From: Gammaproteobacteria bacterium
GTDB taxonomy: Bacteria; Pseudomonadota; Gammaproteobacteria; JAADGQ01
Reading direction: 5' to 3'
Assembly: GCA_015490755.1 (NCBI GenBank)
Contig: WFXF01000016.1
Location: forward strand, 1-52,335
DNA: 52,335 nt
Position 1 is the stretch's first letter, and each line of letters opens with the position of its first letter. Below the pieces are notes generated by a model. That model was not told the DNA's origin and did no database searches. It saw only the letters and a list, made by a program, of their open reading frames with translations. Both the position numbers and the translations under genes were made by a program. Of this stretch, positions 8,963-17,511 are shown one piece after another.

Positions 8963-11185
8963 CTATTGATTACACATCCCTTCTAAAACCGGCGTTAACG
9001 CACTCATCCAACGACTGGCCATTTTATTGTAACCCTGCGCTGATGGGTGAAGTTCATCGCCCCAATCTCCACCAGAACCACGGTTATTCAAAGCTCCGTA
9101 TTGATCCACCATACTCACTGTCAAATTAGACCAATTTCCAGAATTCACCATAGCAGTCACAAGATTATTTAATTCTGCTACTTTAGAATTACTTGGATTA
9201 AAATCAATAATTTTTGCTACCAATACTGTGATATTTTTACCTGAAGCCCAGCTATTAATATTACTTAATATACCCTGCACTTCATTTTTAATACCGTTAG
9301 GATCTTGGGAGATTGGGACATTGAGATCATTTGTTCCTATATGCAATAAAATGATATCGGCTGATGCACTATTCAGAAAACCACCCACATTGTCACGAAT
9401 CTGCTCAGCAGGCCAACCAGGGTTTCCTTCATGATTATTATCAACACCATTACCACTGGTTTTACTGCCTACAAAATCTATTTTATAGTTGGAGCCGGAA
9501 AGCAAACTGTAAAGTGATTTTCGATAACCATTTCTCTCTTCTATCGCAGGATTGCTATTCTCGGATGTACATTCTTGAAATGCACAGTAATTAATCCCAT
9601 CAGTAATCGAATCTCCTAATGGCATAATTCTTGGTTCGATCACCAGGGATTGTGTTGCACTGTCAGGCATTTCATTCAAAACACTGACCTGAAAATTAAA
9701 TTCGTCTCTTTTACCCAGCCCTGAATTATCAGTCAAATCAAATTCAAATGCACCGGTTGTTTCATTAGTAATACGCACTCTGCCATAATTCGTACTCAAC
9801 CACTGACCCGTATTAATCTCACCATTAGCTCCCAACTTAAAAGTCATTGCATTGGTATCAACAGAGTCACCATCACTTGCTTTTAACATACCCACTTGTT
9901 GAGTCTGCTTTGCGGCAAATGAGCAATTTGCCTCGGCTACAGGATTAGTATGATCTACAAAAACAGTCACCCTTGCGGTATTAGATACCGCTCCCGAATT
10001 ATCTTCAACGGTATAATCAAAAGAATCCTGCCCTAAAAAGGAAGCATGAGGTGTATACCTCACCTTGCCATTTACAACAGTCGCAACCCCTCCACTTGGC
10101 TGATTCACGATGCTAATTGTTGAGGCATTAATCGTACCATCTGGGTCAACATCGCCATCAAGCACGTCAATATCAACAACAATACCTTTATTCGTACTGG
10201 CTGCATCATCATCCGCCACTGGAATATCATTCACCTGATTGATTGTTAATGTCACTGTCGCCTGAGCTGTTCGACCGGTTGTATCAGTGACTTCATACTT
10301 GAAACTATCGCTTGTTGTTTCACTGCCATCATGTTTGTATGTAAAGCTTCCATCTGATTGAAGATCTATAAAACTACCATTCGACGGTTGCTGAATCAGA
10401 GTGAGATTTAAGCTGATTGAATCACCAACATCAGGATCACTATCATTATCTAATAAGTTTGCACTAATTTCGGCACCTTCATTAACGGCATAATTGTCAT
10501 TGACGGCACTGGGGGGTTCATCCATTACAGGATTGATTGTTAGTGACACAGTCGCCTGTGCAGTGAGCCCACCACTATCAGTGATTTTATAAACAAAGCT
10601 GTCACTTGTCGTTTCACTGCCGTTGTGTGTGTATGTAAAACGACCATCGGGTTGAAGATTCAACGCCCCATTCGAAGGGCCCTGGAGTGGTGTAGTACTC
10701 AATGTAAGTGAATCATTTACATCAGGGTCACTGTCATTATCTAATAAGTTTGCACCTTTGCTGCCACCTTCATCAAGGGTATAACTGTCATTAACAGCTT
10801 GTGGCGCATCATTCACCGAGATAACCTGTATGGTTATTGTCGCATTAGCTTCGCTCTCGCCATCGCTGACACGAAAAGTAAACTGATCTTCACCAGAGAA
10901 ATTATCATTTGGCTTATATTCAAACTGGCCTGTCACTTCATTAAGGATGGTCAATTCACCTTCATTCGGCCGGTTTCTAATTGAAAATCTCAGCGTATCT
11001 CCATCTTTATCCTCCGCCAGCATCATTGCTGTTTTAGGCTCGTCTTCCGTAACTTCTATTTGAGAATTGATTGCAACAGGTTCTGCATTTTTTGGATCAT
11101 TCGTACATCCTGTTACCAAAAAAATGGAGCATAATGAAAGTTGAATCAGACGAAGACGATGGGATAAAAATATTTTTTTGCTCAT
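8963..11185 (-). CDS. Paralogous cadherin/VCBS-repeat lipoprotein with CE3-like SGNH esterase
   Basis: A 740-residue paralogue of the preceding gene in opposite orientation, with only six bases between the two stop codons. It has a signal peptide with lipobox FLVTGC, about three to four cadherin/VCBS-like domains (residues 30-400; repeats such as GSFTYKHDGSETTSDSF), a beta linker domain, then SGNH hydrolase from about 518. Catalytic residues are visible: IMPLGDSITDG (S526), HEGNPG, LLHIGTNDLN and D710/H713 in DELHPS. Same likely role as its partner: carbohydrate O-deacylation at the envelope. Fewer stalk domains make a shorter reach. Whether substrates differ is unknown. Confidence 0.88.
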   Translation of the reverse strand: MSKKIFLSHRLRLIQLSLCSIFLVTGCTNDPKNAEPVAINSQIEVTEDEPKTAMMLAEDKDGDTLRFSIRNRPNEGELTILNEVTGQFEYKPNDNFSGEDQFTFRVSDGESEANATITIQVISVNDAPQAVNDSYTLDEGGSKGANLLDNDSDPDVNDSLTLSTTPLQGPSNGALNLQPDGRFTYTHNGSETTSDSFVYKITDSGGLTAQATVSLTINPVMDEPPSAVNDNYAVNEGAEISANLLDNDSDPDVGDSISLNLTLIQQPSNGSFIDLQSDGSFTYKHDGSETTSDSFKYEVTDTTGRTAQATVTLTINQVNDIPVADDDAASTNKGIVVDIDVLDGDVDPDGTINASTISIVNQPSGGVATVVNGKVRYTPHASFLGQDSFDYTVEDNSGAVSNTARVTVFVDHTNPVAEANCSFAAKQTQQVGMLKASDGDSVDTNAMTFKLGANGEINTGQWLSTNYGRVRITNETTGAFEFDLTDNSGLGKRDEFNFQVSVLNEMPDSATQSLVIEPRIMPLGDSITDGINYCAFQECTSENSNPAIEERNGYRKSLYSLLSGSNYKIDFVGSKTSGNGVDNNHEGNPGWPAEQIRDNVGGFLNSASADIILLHIGTNDLNVPISQDPNGIKNEVQGILSNINSWASGKNITVLVAKIIDFNPSNSKVAELNNLVTAMVNSGNWSNLTVSMVDQYGALNNRGSGGDWGDELHPSAQGYNKMASRWMSALTPVLEGMCNQ

Positions 11186-11247
11186 AAACCACTCAATGAG
11201 TCGATAAGAAAAGAATGAAAAAATAGATAGGTAAAATTGAGAAAAGG

Positions 11248-11280
11248 AAAATGCAGGTGTCTTGACAACACCTGCATTTT
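11248..11280 (-). terminator. Strong Rho-independent terminator after the coiled-coil/SUMF-like gene
   Basis: A perfect 13 bp stem (AAAATGCAGGTGT / ACACCTGCATTTT) encloses a 7-base loop, starting 25 bases after the stop codon at 11305. The A/T ends of the stem supply a short U tract on either strand, so it may work in both directions. Confidence 0.85.
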
Positions 11281-11304
11281 TAAGACATGGTTAGAGTAAC
11301 ATAA

Positions 11305-12309
11305 TTACTTGGCGCAACGGAAGCCTATTACATTATTAGGGCCTTGGCCATTACCATTATCAACAAATGTCCATGGAATATAAACTTCACTACCGGTGCC
11401 TAAACCGAAGCCACCGCCAGCGGTTCTATCACCACGAAGCAACCCTTGTCCATCCCCCGTCCAATCAGCAACCCACTCATAAACACCATCATCCATATTC
11501 ACAATTCCCAAGTCCTCGCCCTTCTCTGCAGCAGCAACCATGGCCATTACAGCCATACTCCACTCTGCGTTAGTTGGCAAATACTTTCCCTCTAACAAAC
11601 ACAACTTTTGCGCATCCTTTTGAGACACATTCACTTTGGCTACCCCATTTTCCTGGTACTCAGTTTTATCAAAACATATTGAACCTACTACTGCCATATC
11701 ATTAGGACAAGAACCACCCGCCTTCAAATCAGCGACATCTTTGACCAAACCAGAATTTGAATCGCCTACAACTGTCTTCAAATCATTAACACCTGTTTGT
11801 AAACTCCCAATATCTGAAGCATTTTCATCAATTGAATTACCTGAACCAGAAGCAGCTGCCTTACCGTCAATAGCTGTCGCATTCGCAGCTATTGCTGCTT
11901 TATTATCCGCAACACCTTTAACCAGGCCTGAACTTGCATCACCTATCGCTGTTGCATTAGTCGCAACGTCTTTAACCAAACCTGAATTTGCATCGCCGAT
12001 CGCCGTTTTATTAGCCGCAACGTCTTTAACCAAACCCGAATTTTCATCGCCAATCGCTGCTTTATTATCCGCAACGCCTTTAACCAAACCTGAATTTGCA
12101 TCGCCGATCGCTGATTTATTAGCTGTAATTCTTGTATCATTATCATTTACCGCTGTTTTTACAGCCGCAAAGTTTTCATTAACTTCTGATGCCTTAGCTG
12201 TAGTATTAGATGCAAAATCTGTCAAACCTGATATTTGGCCTGCCATAACAGAAGAGCCACCCATCATAAAAGCTGCTGCGATTCCTATTGAAAGTGCTGT
12301 TTTTTTCAT
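11305..12309 (-). CDS. Secreted coiled-coil repeat protein with SUMF1/lectin-like C-terminus
   Basis: A 334-residue exported protein. The signal peptide ends near VMAGQ (about residue 23). Next comes a segment typical of trimeric stalk proteins (TAKASEVNENFAAVKTAV). Four 18-residue repeats (68-139) follow, pattern IGDxNSGLVKxVAxNKxA, then a diverged copy near 180. The C-terminal 130 residues resemble the formylglycine-generating-enzyme/C-type-lectin fold: AQKLCLLEGKYLPTNAEW, YEWVADW, LLRGDR, and terminal IGFRCAK. The two active-site cysteines of real formylglycine-generating enzymes are not apparent, so a binding module is more likely than an enzyme. A 48-residue lipoprotein gene lies 69 bp upstream in the same direction. 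No reverse transcriptase is in the window. Confidence 0.75.
   Translation of the reverse strand: MKKTALSIGIAAAFMMGGSSVMAGQISGLTDFASNTTAKASEVNENFAAVKTAVNDNDTRITANKSAIGDANSGLVKGVADNKAAIGDENSGLVKDVAANKTAIGDANSGLVKDVATNATAIGDASSGLVKGVADNKAAIAANATAIDGKAAASGSGNSIDENASDIGSLQTGVNDLKTVVGDSNSGLVKDVADLKAGGSCPNDMAVVGSICFDKTEYQENGVAKVNVSQKDAQKLCLLEGKYLPTNAEWSMAVMAMVAAAEKGEDLGIVNMDDGVYEWVADWTGDGQGLLRGDRTAGGGFGLGTGSEVYIPWTFVDNGNGQGPNNVIGFRCAK
11893..12108 (-). repeat. Four tandem 54-bp coding repeats
   Basis: Four consecutive 54-bp units encode 18-residue repeats, residues 68-139 of the coiled-coil protein, for example IGDANSGLVKGVADNKAA. DNA identity between units is high enough to see directly (recurring tttaaccaaacc and gcatcgccgat), so copy number may change by slippage. 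Confidence 0.85.
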
Positions 12310-12378
12310 AGTCCATGAATCCTTATAAATAAATATCTTTCACTGTAAATTTTATTAAAAATCAAATCAAAGTTTCTT

Positions 12379-12525
12379 CTAACCCCACTTACCCTGATCC
12401 CATTTCATTTCATCCCAATTGCTGCCTGACTCACTACTCTCACCACCGCCGCCATCACTACAACCAGCTAAAGCTATCAGCAGAACAAGGAGTGAAACGA
12501 TTTTGATGCCAAACGCTAATTTCAT
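12379..12525 (-). CDS. 48-residue lipoprotein with a Trp/Asp-rich tail
   Basis: Translation from ATG 12525 to TAG 12379 gives a short Lys-containing N-terminus, a hydrophobic helix and lipobox ALAGC (Cys 22). A Gly/Ser linker (SDGGGGESSESGS) and the tail NWDEMKWDQGKWG follow. A textbook AGGAGG (12535-12540) lies nine bases upstream, which strongly supports translation. It precedes the coiled-coil/SUMF-like gene by 69 bp in the same direction. The tail repeats a W-D-x-M/x-x-W-D-x-G-x-W pattern and could be a binding or anchoring peptide. The +2 residue of the mature protein is Ser, which under the enterobacterial rule favours outer-membrane sorting. Function unknown. Confidence 0.78.
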   Translation of the reverse strand: MKLAFGIKIVSLLVLLIALAGCSDGGGGESSESGSNWDEMKWDQGKWG

Positions 12526-12534
12526 TGGCTTTTG

Positions 12535-12540
12535 CCTCCT
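12535..12540 (-). promoter_or_regulatory. Consensus ribosome binding site of the 48-residue lipoprotein
   Basis: AGGAGG on the minus strand, nine bases before the ATG at 12525. It decides that this very short reading frame is a real gene. The rest of 12541-12728 is AT-rich, and I see no gene or convincing terminator in it. Confidence 0.75.
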
Positions 12541-12728
12541 GTTTCCATTTTATTTAACAAACGAACAAAAAATTACAGTACATCTGCACTGCTACCTTTA
12601 CAACAACCTATAGAAATAGTGCTGAATATTCCATTACAAACAATCATCCTACTACACCCGCTTAAATAACACTTATCGGCATACTGTTTTTTTAATTAAA
12701 TTGATAACTCAATCACAAAATTATAAAT

Positions 12729-14063
12729 TCAAGAAGCTCTAAATTCAGTATTCCACTCCAGCATTGGGCGCACAGCTCCAACATAATTTCCAGTCCAGTC
12801 GCCTCGGGTAGAATCACCATCCAGACTGTCTATTACCTGGAATGCCAGCGCATCCCTGACATGAAACTGTAACTCCTGACGTGGTTCCAATGCCCACATT
12901 GCAACATCAATAACGGTTGGACCTTCTGCAAAAAAGTTAGCCGGAACTGTTACCCGACTCACGTAATGGCCCACAGGCCTGGGACGTTTACGCCACTCTG
13001 GATCTAAATCAACCGAAGCAAACAGCACAGTCCCCTCTTCGTTCATAAATGAAACATGAGGCTGCAACACATGCCCGGGCTGCGATACTTCAAATTCAAT
13101 TTCAACATAAATGGGTTGGCGAATATCAATCGCATCAGAAAGTGTTCCATCTTCAATGCAAAGACGAATCTCTCTGACTTTAACGATATCTGTCCCCGGT
13201 GCATCGGCCACATTATCCCACGAGACACTTGAGTTATTGCCATGACCTTTTTCGAGATAAGCACTTACGATATCATAAGCGGAACCATCCATCTCAACCA
13301 CACCTTGATTCAATAGTATGACTCGCTGGCACATTCGGGTAATCGCCGACATATTATGTGAAACAAACAGTACGGTACGCCCTTCACTACCGACATCCTC
13401 CATTTTATCCATACATTTTTTCTGAAATGCAGCATCGCCTACGGCCAGCACTTCATCGACGATCAGAATTTCAGGCTCCAGGTGTGCTGCCACTGCAAAT
13501 GCCAAACGAATTCGCATACCACTTGAGTAGCGTTTTACCGGTGTATCAAGAAATTTTTCAACACCTGAAAATTCAACGATCTCATCAAATTTACGATCAA
13601 CCTCTTTTTTGCGCATTCCAAGCACTGTGCCATTCAGGTAAACATTCTCACGACCGGTTAACTCTTGATGAAAACCTGTACCCACTTCAAGCAGGCTGGA
13701 AATTCGTCCACGAAGCTCTACTGAGCCTCGCGTAGGTGTAGTAATTTTGGAGAGCACTTTAAGCAAAGTCGATTTACCTGCACCATTACGGCCGATAATA
13801 CCAACAACTTCTCCTTGCTTGACCTCAAAAGTTACACCCTTTAATGCCCATAAGCAGCTGTCAGTATCTTCTATTGTATCAACATCATCAAATTCATAAA
13901 GAGAACGATACTTTCTAAAATTATCAAGCGGGCTCTTAATAAAATTTATTGCTGAACGCGCCAAACTATCACTTTTATCAGCTTTTGTTCCAATGCGGTA
14001 CAGTTTAGCGACATCCTGCACTCTGATTGCGATATTTTTATCACTCATATTGTTCTTACTCAA
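12729..14063 (-). CDS. wzt: Polysaccharide ABC exporter ATPase with C-terminal carbohydrate-binding domain (Wzt type)
   Basis: A 444-residue ATP-binding subunit that drives export of a lipid-linked polysaccharide. Walker A GRNGAGKST (91-99), signature YSSGMRIRLAFA (about 179) and Walker B ILIVDEVLAVGD (199-210) are intact. The extra C-terminal domain (about 260-444) is beta-rich and fits the Wzt C-terminal domain, which in O9a-type systems recognises the modified non-reducing end of the glycan. It is the last gene of the polysaccharide operon, 27 bp after its permease. The extension suggests the exported chain carries a terminal modification, perhaps methyl, given the methyltransferase in the operon. 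Confidence 0.92.
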   Translation of the reverse strand: MSKNNMSDKNIAIRVQDVAKLYRIGTKADKSDSLARSAINFIKSPLDNFRKYRSLYEFDDVDTIEDTDSCLWALKGVTFEVKQGEVVGIIGRNGAGKSTLLKVLSKITTPTRGSVELRGRISSLLEVGTGFHQELTGRENVYLNGTVLGMRKKEVDRKFDEIVEFSGVEKFLDTPVKRYSSGMRIRLAFAVAAHLEPEILIVDEVLAVGDAAFQKKCMDKMEDVGSEGRTVLFVSHNMSAITRMCQRVILLNQGVVEMDGSAYDIVSAYLEKGHGNNSSVSWDNVADAPGTDIVKVREIRLCIEDGTLSDAIDIRQPIYVEIEFEVSQPGHVLQPHVSFMNEEGTVLFASVDLDPEWRKRPRPVGHYVSRVTVPANFFAEGPTVIDVAMWALEPRQELQFHVRDALAFQVIDSLDGDSTRGDWTGNYVGAVRPMLEWNTEFRAS

Positions 14064-14090
14064 CCATTTTAATTTTTTGCTGGCATAGCG

Positions 14091-14930
14091 TTATATAACA
14101 TCAACAAAAAGCTTTTCTGTTTTTGTGAAATACCTTGCACCTGTGATGACAAGCAAAATTCCTGTGATTGCGCCAGGAAGAATATATTCCCAAGGTATGG
14201 CTCCTCCCAGAAAACAGGCACGGAATCCTTCAACGACACCTACAATAGGGTTTAATGAATATAACAATCGATACTCTGTAGGAATTGATGAGGCTGAATA
14301 AAGAATAGGCGCCGTATAAATCAGCAGACTCATCACATACGCCATTGCAAACTTTACATCTCTAAAACGAATAGCAAGCGATGACAGCCACATCCCCAAA
14401 CCTGCTGGCACACACATCATCATTACAATCAGAAAAGGGAACAACAATAAATTCCACGTAGGAGTTACATCATAAAACAGTAAAACAGCGACCATCAACA
14501 ACATGGCTATAAAGAAGTCAACCAACTTGGCCAATATTGCAGTCAAAGGAAATATCAGGCGTGGAAAGTATATTTTACCAAGCATATTCTGCCCACCCAC
14601 CAAGCTCTGACTTGATGCTAACATCGCAGTTGACATATAAGTCCATGGAATAATAGCAACGGTAGAAAAAAGTACGTAGGGAACGCCACCCGTATCCAGA
14701 TTGGCCACTTTTCCAAAAATAATACTAAAAATTACAATTTGTGCAAAAGGATTTAAAATCGCCCAGGAGAATCCCAGAATCGTTTGAGCATAAAGAACCT
14801 TAATATCACGCCAGACAAGAAAGAAAAAAAGATCTCTGTATTGTTTCAGCTCTTGAAAGTCGATGGTACGCTTTTCATCGCCACCTTTTATAATAGTGAC
14901 AGGCAGTTCGTCTTGCGCTGTTTTACTCAT
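14091..14930 (-). CDS. wzm: Polysaccharide ABC exporter permease (ABC-2 type, Wzm)
   Basis: A 279-residue inner-membrane permease with about six helices. It has the cytoplasmic segment FQELKQYRDLFFFLVWRDIK, typical of ABC-2 polysaccharide permeases, and the pattern QTILGFSWAILNPFAQI. It forms the transmembrane channel with the downstream ATPase. It starts 9 bp after the peptidase-like gene, so it belongs to the same operon. Confidence 0.93.
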   Translation of the reverse strand: MSKTAQDELPVTIIKGGDEKRTIDFQELKQYRDLFFFLVWRDIKVLYAQTILGFSWAILNPFAQIVIFSIIFGKVANLDTGGVPYVLFSTVAIIPWTYMSTAMLASSQSLVGGQNMLGKIYFPRLIFPLTAILAKLVDFFIAMLLMVAVLLFYDVTPTWNLLLFPFLIVMMMCVPAGLGMWLSSLAIRFRDVKFAMAYVMSLLIYTAPILYSASSIPTEYRLLYSLNPIVGVVEGFRACFLGGAIPWEYILPGAITGILLVITGARYFTKTEKLFVDVI

Positions 14931-14939
14931 ATATTTACC

Positions 14940-16250
14940 TTAAATTTTTAGAAGTTCATGCGCTTCCAGCAATGAAGCAACTTCCTGAATTAATGCAAAG
15001 GGCTGTTTGGATCGGATGGCAATATCTAATAGAGAGTTCGAGCCATCAGCCTGATTCAGTATCCATAACATAGCCATTTGGCGCTCTACCCGGTCATTCT
15101 CTCCACCCATTGCACTGTATAGTCCACGTTTCCCCAGTTGTGGCTCACACTTTGGATTGGTATTGATATAGAACTCGTCTTTTTCAATAATATTAATCAC
15201 CTGACAAATCATCTGATAAGAGTCTTCCAAGTGCTGCGGTTTAATAAAATCCAGGTTATCTGCAGAAGTATGATATTCAGGAAATACCCCATGTTTACCG
15301 CGTTCAAACAAGCCAACGGCCAAATTAAATCCTGGTGAACAATATTGGCGCTCATCATATCCATACGGTGAAAAATCCTCAACGATAGCTGTGGACTTTC
15401 CACAATGATCCAGCACATGCTCAATCGCTTTATCTATAAATGCATCGCCTTGACGACTGCGTTTATAAACAGGCCCGCCGCCATCACCGACACAGGAAAG
15501 AGCTATTCCATGCTTTATATTTTTAACTTTTTCTTCATTTCTGGCAAGCCATGTGATCGAACCAATGGTGCCTGGTGCAAAGATAAAGCGGTAAGTGAGT
15601 TTTTGGCGCGTTTTTGACAAATGCTTTGCCAGGAAAGTTAATAACGCAATACCTGACAGGTTGTCATTTGCCAATGATGGATGACAAGTATGAGCTGATA
15701 GTAAAACTTCATCATCAGTTTCACCTTTCAAAAGATACTCGCCATAACTCAGCGAACCGTTTTCCAGCGATGAATCGATAAAAACCTCATAGATTTCATC
15801 ATCAAGTTGCTCAAATTGATGATGGCTTAAACAGAAGCCCCAGGTCTCTTTATAGTAAGAGGTACGATAAGGAATTAAATCGGGTTGATCCGGTAGTGTG
15901 ATCAAATGTTTTTTAAGCTCATCCAGCGAAAGCTTTTTGTGTACGGGTATGCTGTAATTTAACAGATGAAGGTTAGACTTTTTAAAGTCAACAATTCGCT
16001 CGCCTTTTGCATTTTTTATATAGGCATCCCTGATATTCCACTCTTTTGGTATCGTCCAGTCAAATACGTCTGTGCCACTAGGTACTTCATGAATATCGAG
16101 TGGAATATGGCTCTGTATTGCTTTCAGCGTCTGCCTCACGCCATCACCACTGATGCTGCGACAAAGTGGAAATAGCCTTGAAGCAAAACCATACATCCAC
16201 TCTCCGGCAGATCGTTCCGTGTTCATTGCTTGCAGAGAGAAATCAGTCAT
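14940..16250 (-). CDS. DUF4910 aminopeptidase-like protein of the polysaccharide locus
   Basis: A 436-residue cytoplasmic protein with a zinc-exopeptidase-like core. LLSAHTCHPSLANDNLSG (about 190) supplies the His and Asp of an M28-like metal site; YDERQYCSPGFNL and YHTSADNLDFI carry further conserved positions. The N-terminal part (RLFPLCRSISGDGVRQTL, WTIPKEWNIRDAYI) and the C-terminal helix-turn-helix-like end fit the DUF2172/DUF4910 architecture. Such proteins recur in polysaccharide clusters; their reaction is, to my knowledge, not established. The start overlaps the methyltransferase stop by 8 bp. It might remove an amide group from an aminosugar, but this is speculation. Confidence 0.8.
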   Translation of the reverse strand: MTDFSLQAMNTERSAGEWMYGFASRLFPLCRSISGDGVRQTLKAIQSHIPLDIHEVPSGTDVFDWTIPKEWNIRDAYIKNAKGERIVDFKKSNLHLLNYSIPVHKKLSLDELKKHLITLPDQPDLIPYRTSYYKETWGFCLSHHQFEQLDDEIYEVFIDSSLENGSLSYGEYLLKGETDDEVLLSAHTCHPSLANDNLSGIALLTFLAKHLSKTRQKLTYRFIFAPGTIGSITWLARNEEKVKNIKHGIALSCVGDGGGPVYKRSRQGDAFIDKAIEHVLDHCGKSTAIVEDFSPYGYDERQYCSPGFNLAVGLFERGKHGVFPEYHTSADNLDFIKPQHLEDSYQMICQVINIIEKDEFYINTNPKCEPQLGKRGLYSAMGGENDRVERQMAMLWILNQADGSNSLLDIAIRSKQPFALIQEVASLLEAHELLKI

Positions 16251-17484
16251 GAATTTCTACGACAGGAATCGGCGTTACAAATTTCCCACCCCAGGAGCGT
16301 ACCTCTTTCATCTGTTCGATGATTTCATTTTTCAAATTCCAGGGCAAGATCAGAACATAGTCGGGTTTAGTTTCCATAATTTTTTCGGGTGCATAGATTG
16401 GGATATGAACACCGGGCAGATACAACCCCTGCTTGTGAGGACTGAGGTCAGTGGTATAGTCAATAAAATCAGTGCGTATGCCACAATAGTTCAGCAAAGT
16501 ATTACCTTTGGCAGGCGCTCCATAACCCACCACTGCTTTTCCCTGCTCTTTGGCTTCGATCAAAAAAGTTAACAGGTTACGCTTTGTTTTTTCAACCTGA
16601 GCCTGATATGACTGATAGTACTCAAGTGAGTTATAACCTGCTTTATCTTCACGGTTGAGCATTTCTATCGCTCGATCAGTTACCGGTTTGCTTTGATCCT
16701 CTGTGTGGCGAGCAAAAATGCGTAACGAGCCGCCATGTGTGCCCAACTCTTCAACATCAAACAGTGTTAAACCGTGATGCGAGAATATACGCTCAACCGC
16801 GCTGAATGAAAGATAAGAGTAGTGTTCATGATATATAGTATCAAACTGATTCAAATCCATAAGTTTCATCAAATGAGGAAACTCCATGGTAATCACTCCA
16901 TCTGATTTTAGTAGCAGCTTCATGCCACCTACAAAATCATTAATGTCTGGAACATGTGCAAGTACATTATTGCCTAACAATAGATCAGCACTTTTACCGT
17001 CTGCTAATAACTCTTTAGCTGTTTGCACACCAAAAAATTTAACTACTGATGGTACTCCCTTCTCTTTTTCTGCGGCGGCTGCCACATTAGCACAAGGCTC
17101 CACACCCAAAACAGGAACACCTTTCGCCTTGAAGTGTTGTAATAGATAACCATCATTACTTGCCAGTTCAACCACCTGGCTATCATTACTGTAACCAAAC
17201 CGTTCGCACATCATATCGACATAATCTGAAGCGTGCTGAACCCAGCTTTTTGAAAATGAAGAAAAGTAGACATAATCATCACGAAACAGAGAATCAGCGC
17301 TTTGGTATGCAGGCAATTGCACCAGGAAACACTTTTCACACACATACACAGATAATGGGTACATGGGTTCCATTTTTGAAAGTGCATCTTTTGTCAAAAA
17401 ATCATTAGAAACAGGTGATACACCTAAATCAACAAAGACGTGTTCAAGAGGGTTATTACAAAACCGGCATTTTTGTCCGCTCAT
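16243..17484 (-). CDS. SAM-dependent sugar C-methyltransferase
   Basis: A 413-residue enzyme of the NDP-sugar C-methyltransferase type (TylC3/NovU-like). It has three parts: an N-terminal zinc module with paired cysteines (CRFCNNP and VCEKCFLVQ), a central SAM-binding domain (VVELASNDGYLLQHF), and a C-terminal domain with VVGYGAPAKGNTLL. The family methylates C-3 of 4-keto-6-deoxy sugar nucleotides. Its presence beside a cytidylyltransferase and two epimerases suggests a branched deoxysugar. It lies 27 bp after the RmlC-like gene. Confidence 0.87.
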   Translation of the reverse strand: MSGQKCRFCNNPLEHVFVDLGVSPVSNDFLTKDALSKMEPMYPLSVYVCEKCFLVQLPAYQSADSLFRDDYVYFSSFSKSWVQHASDYVDMMCERFGYSNDSQVVELASNDGYLLQHFKAKGVPVLGVEPCANVAAAAEKEKGVPSVVKFFGVQTAKELLADGKSADLLLGNNVLAHVPDINDFVGGMKLLLKSDGVITMEFPHLMKLMDLNQFDTIYHEHYSYLSFSAVERIFSHHGLTLFDVEELGTHGGSLRIFARHTEDQSKPVTDRAIEMLNREDKAGYNSLEYYQSYQAQVEKTKRNLLTFLIEAKEQGKAVVGYGAPAKGNTLLNYCGIRTDFIDYTTDLSPHKQGLYLPGVHIPIYAPEKIMETKPDYVLILPWNLKNEIIEQMKEVRSWGGKFVTPIPVVEIHD

Positions 17485-17511
17485 AATTTCTATTCCGTAT
17501 TATAAAATCTA

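Noticed and set aside
11305-11450. Possible diversity-generating retroelement variable region at the end of the SUMF1-like domain
   Set aside because: The fold is compatible, but there is no reverse transcriptase in the window and I see no second near-copy that could serve as a template repeat.
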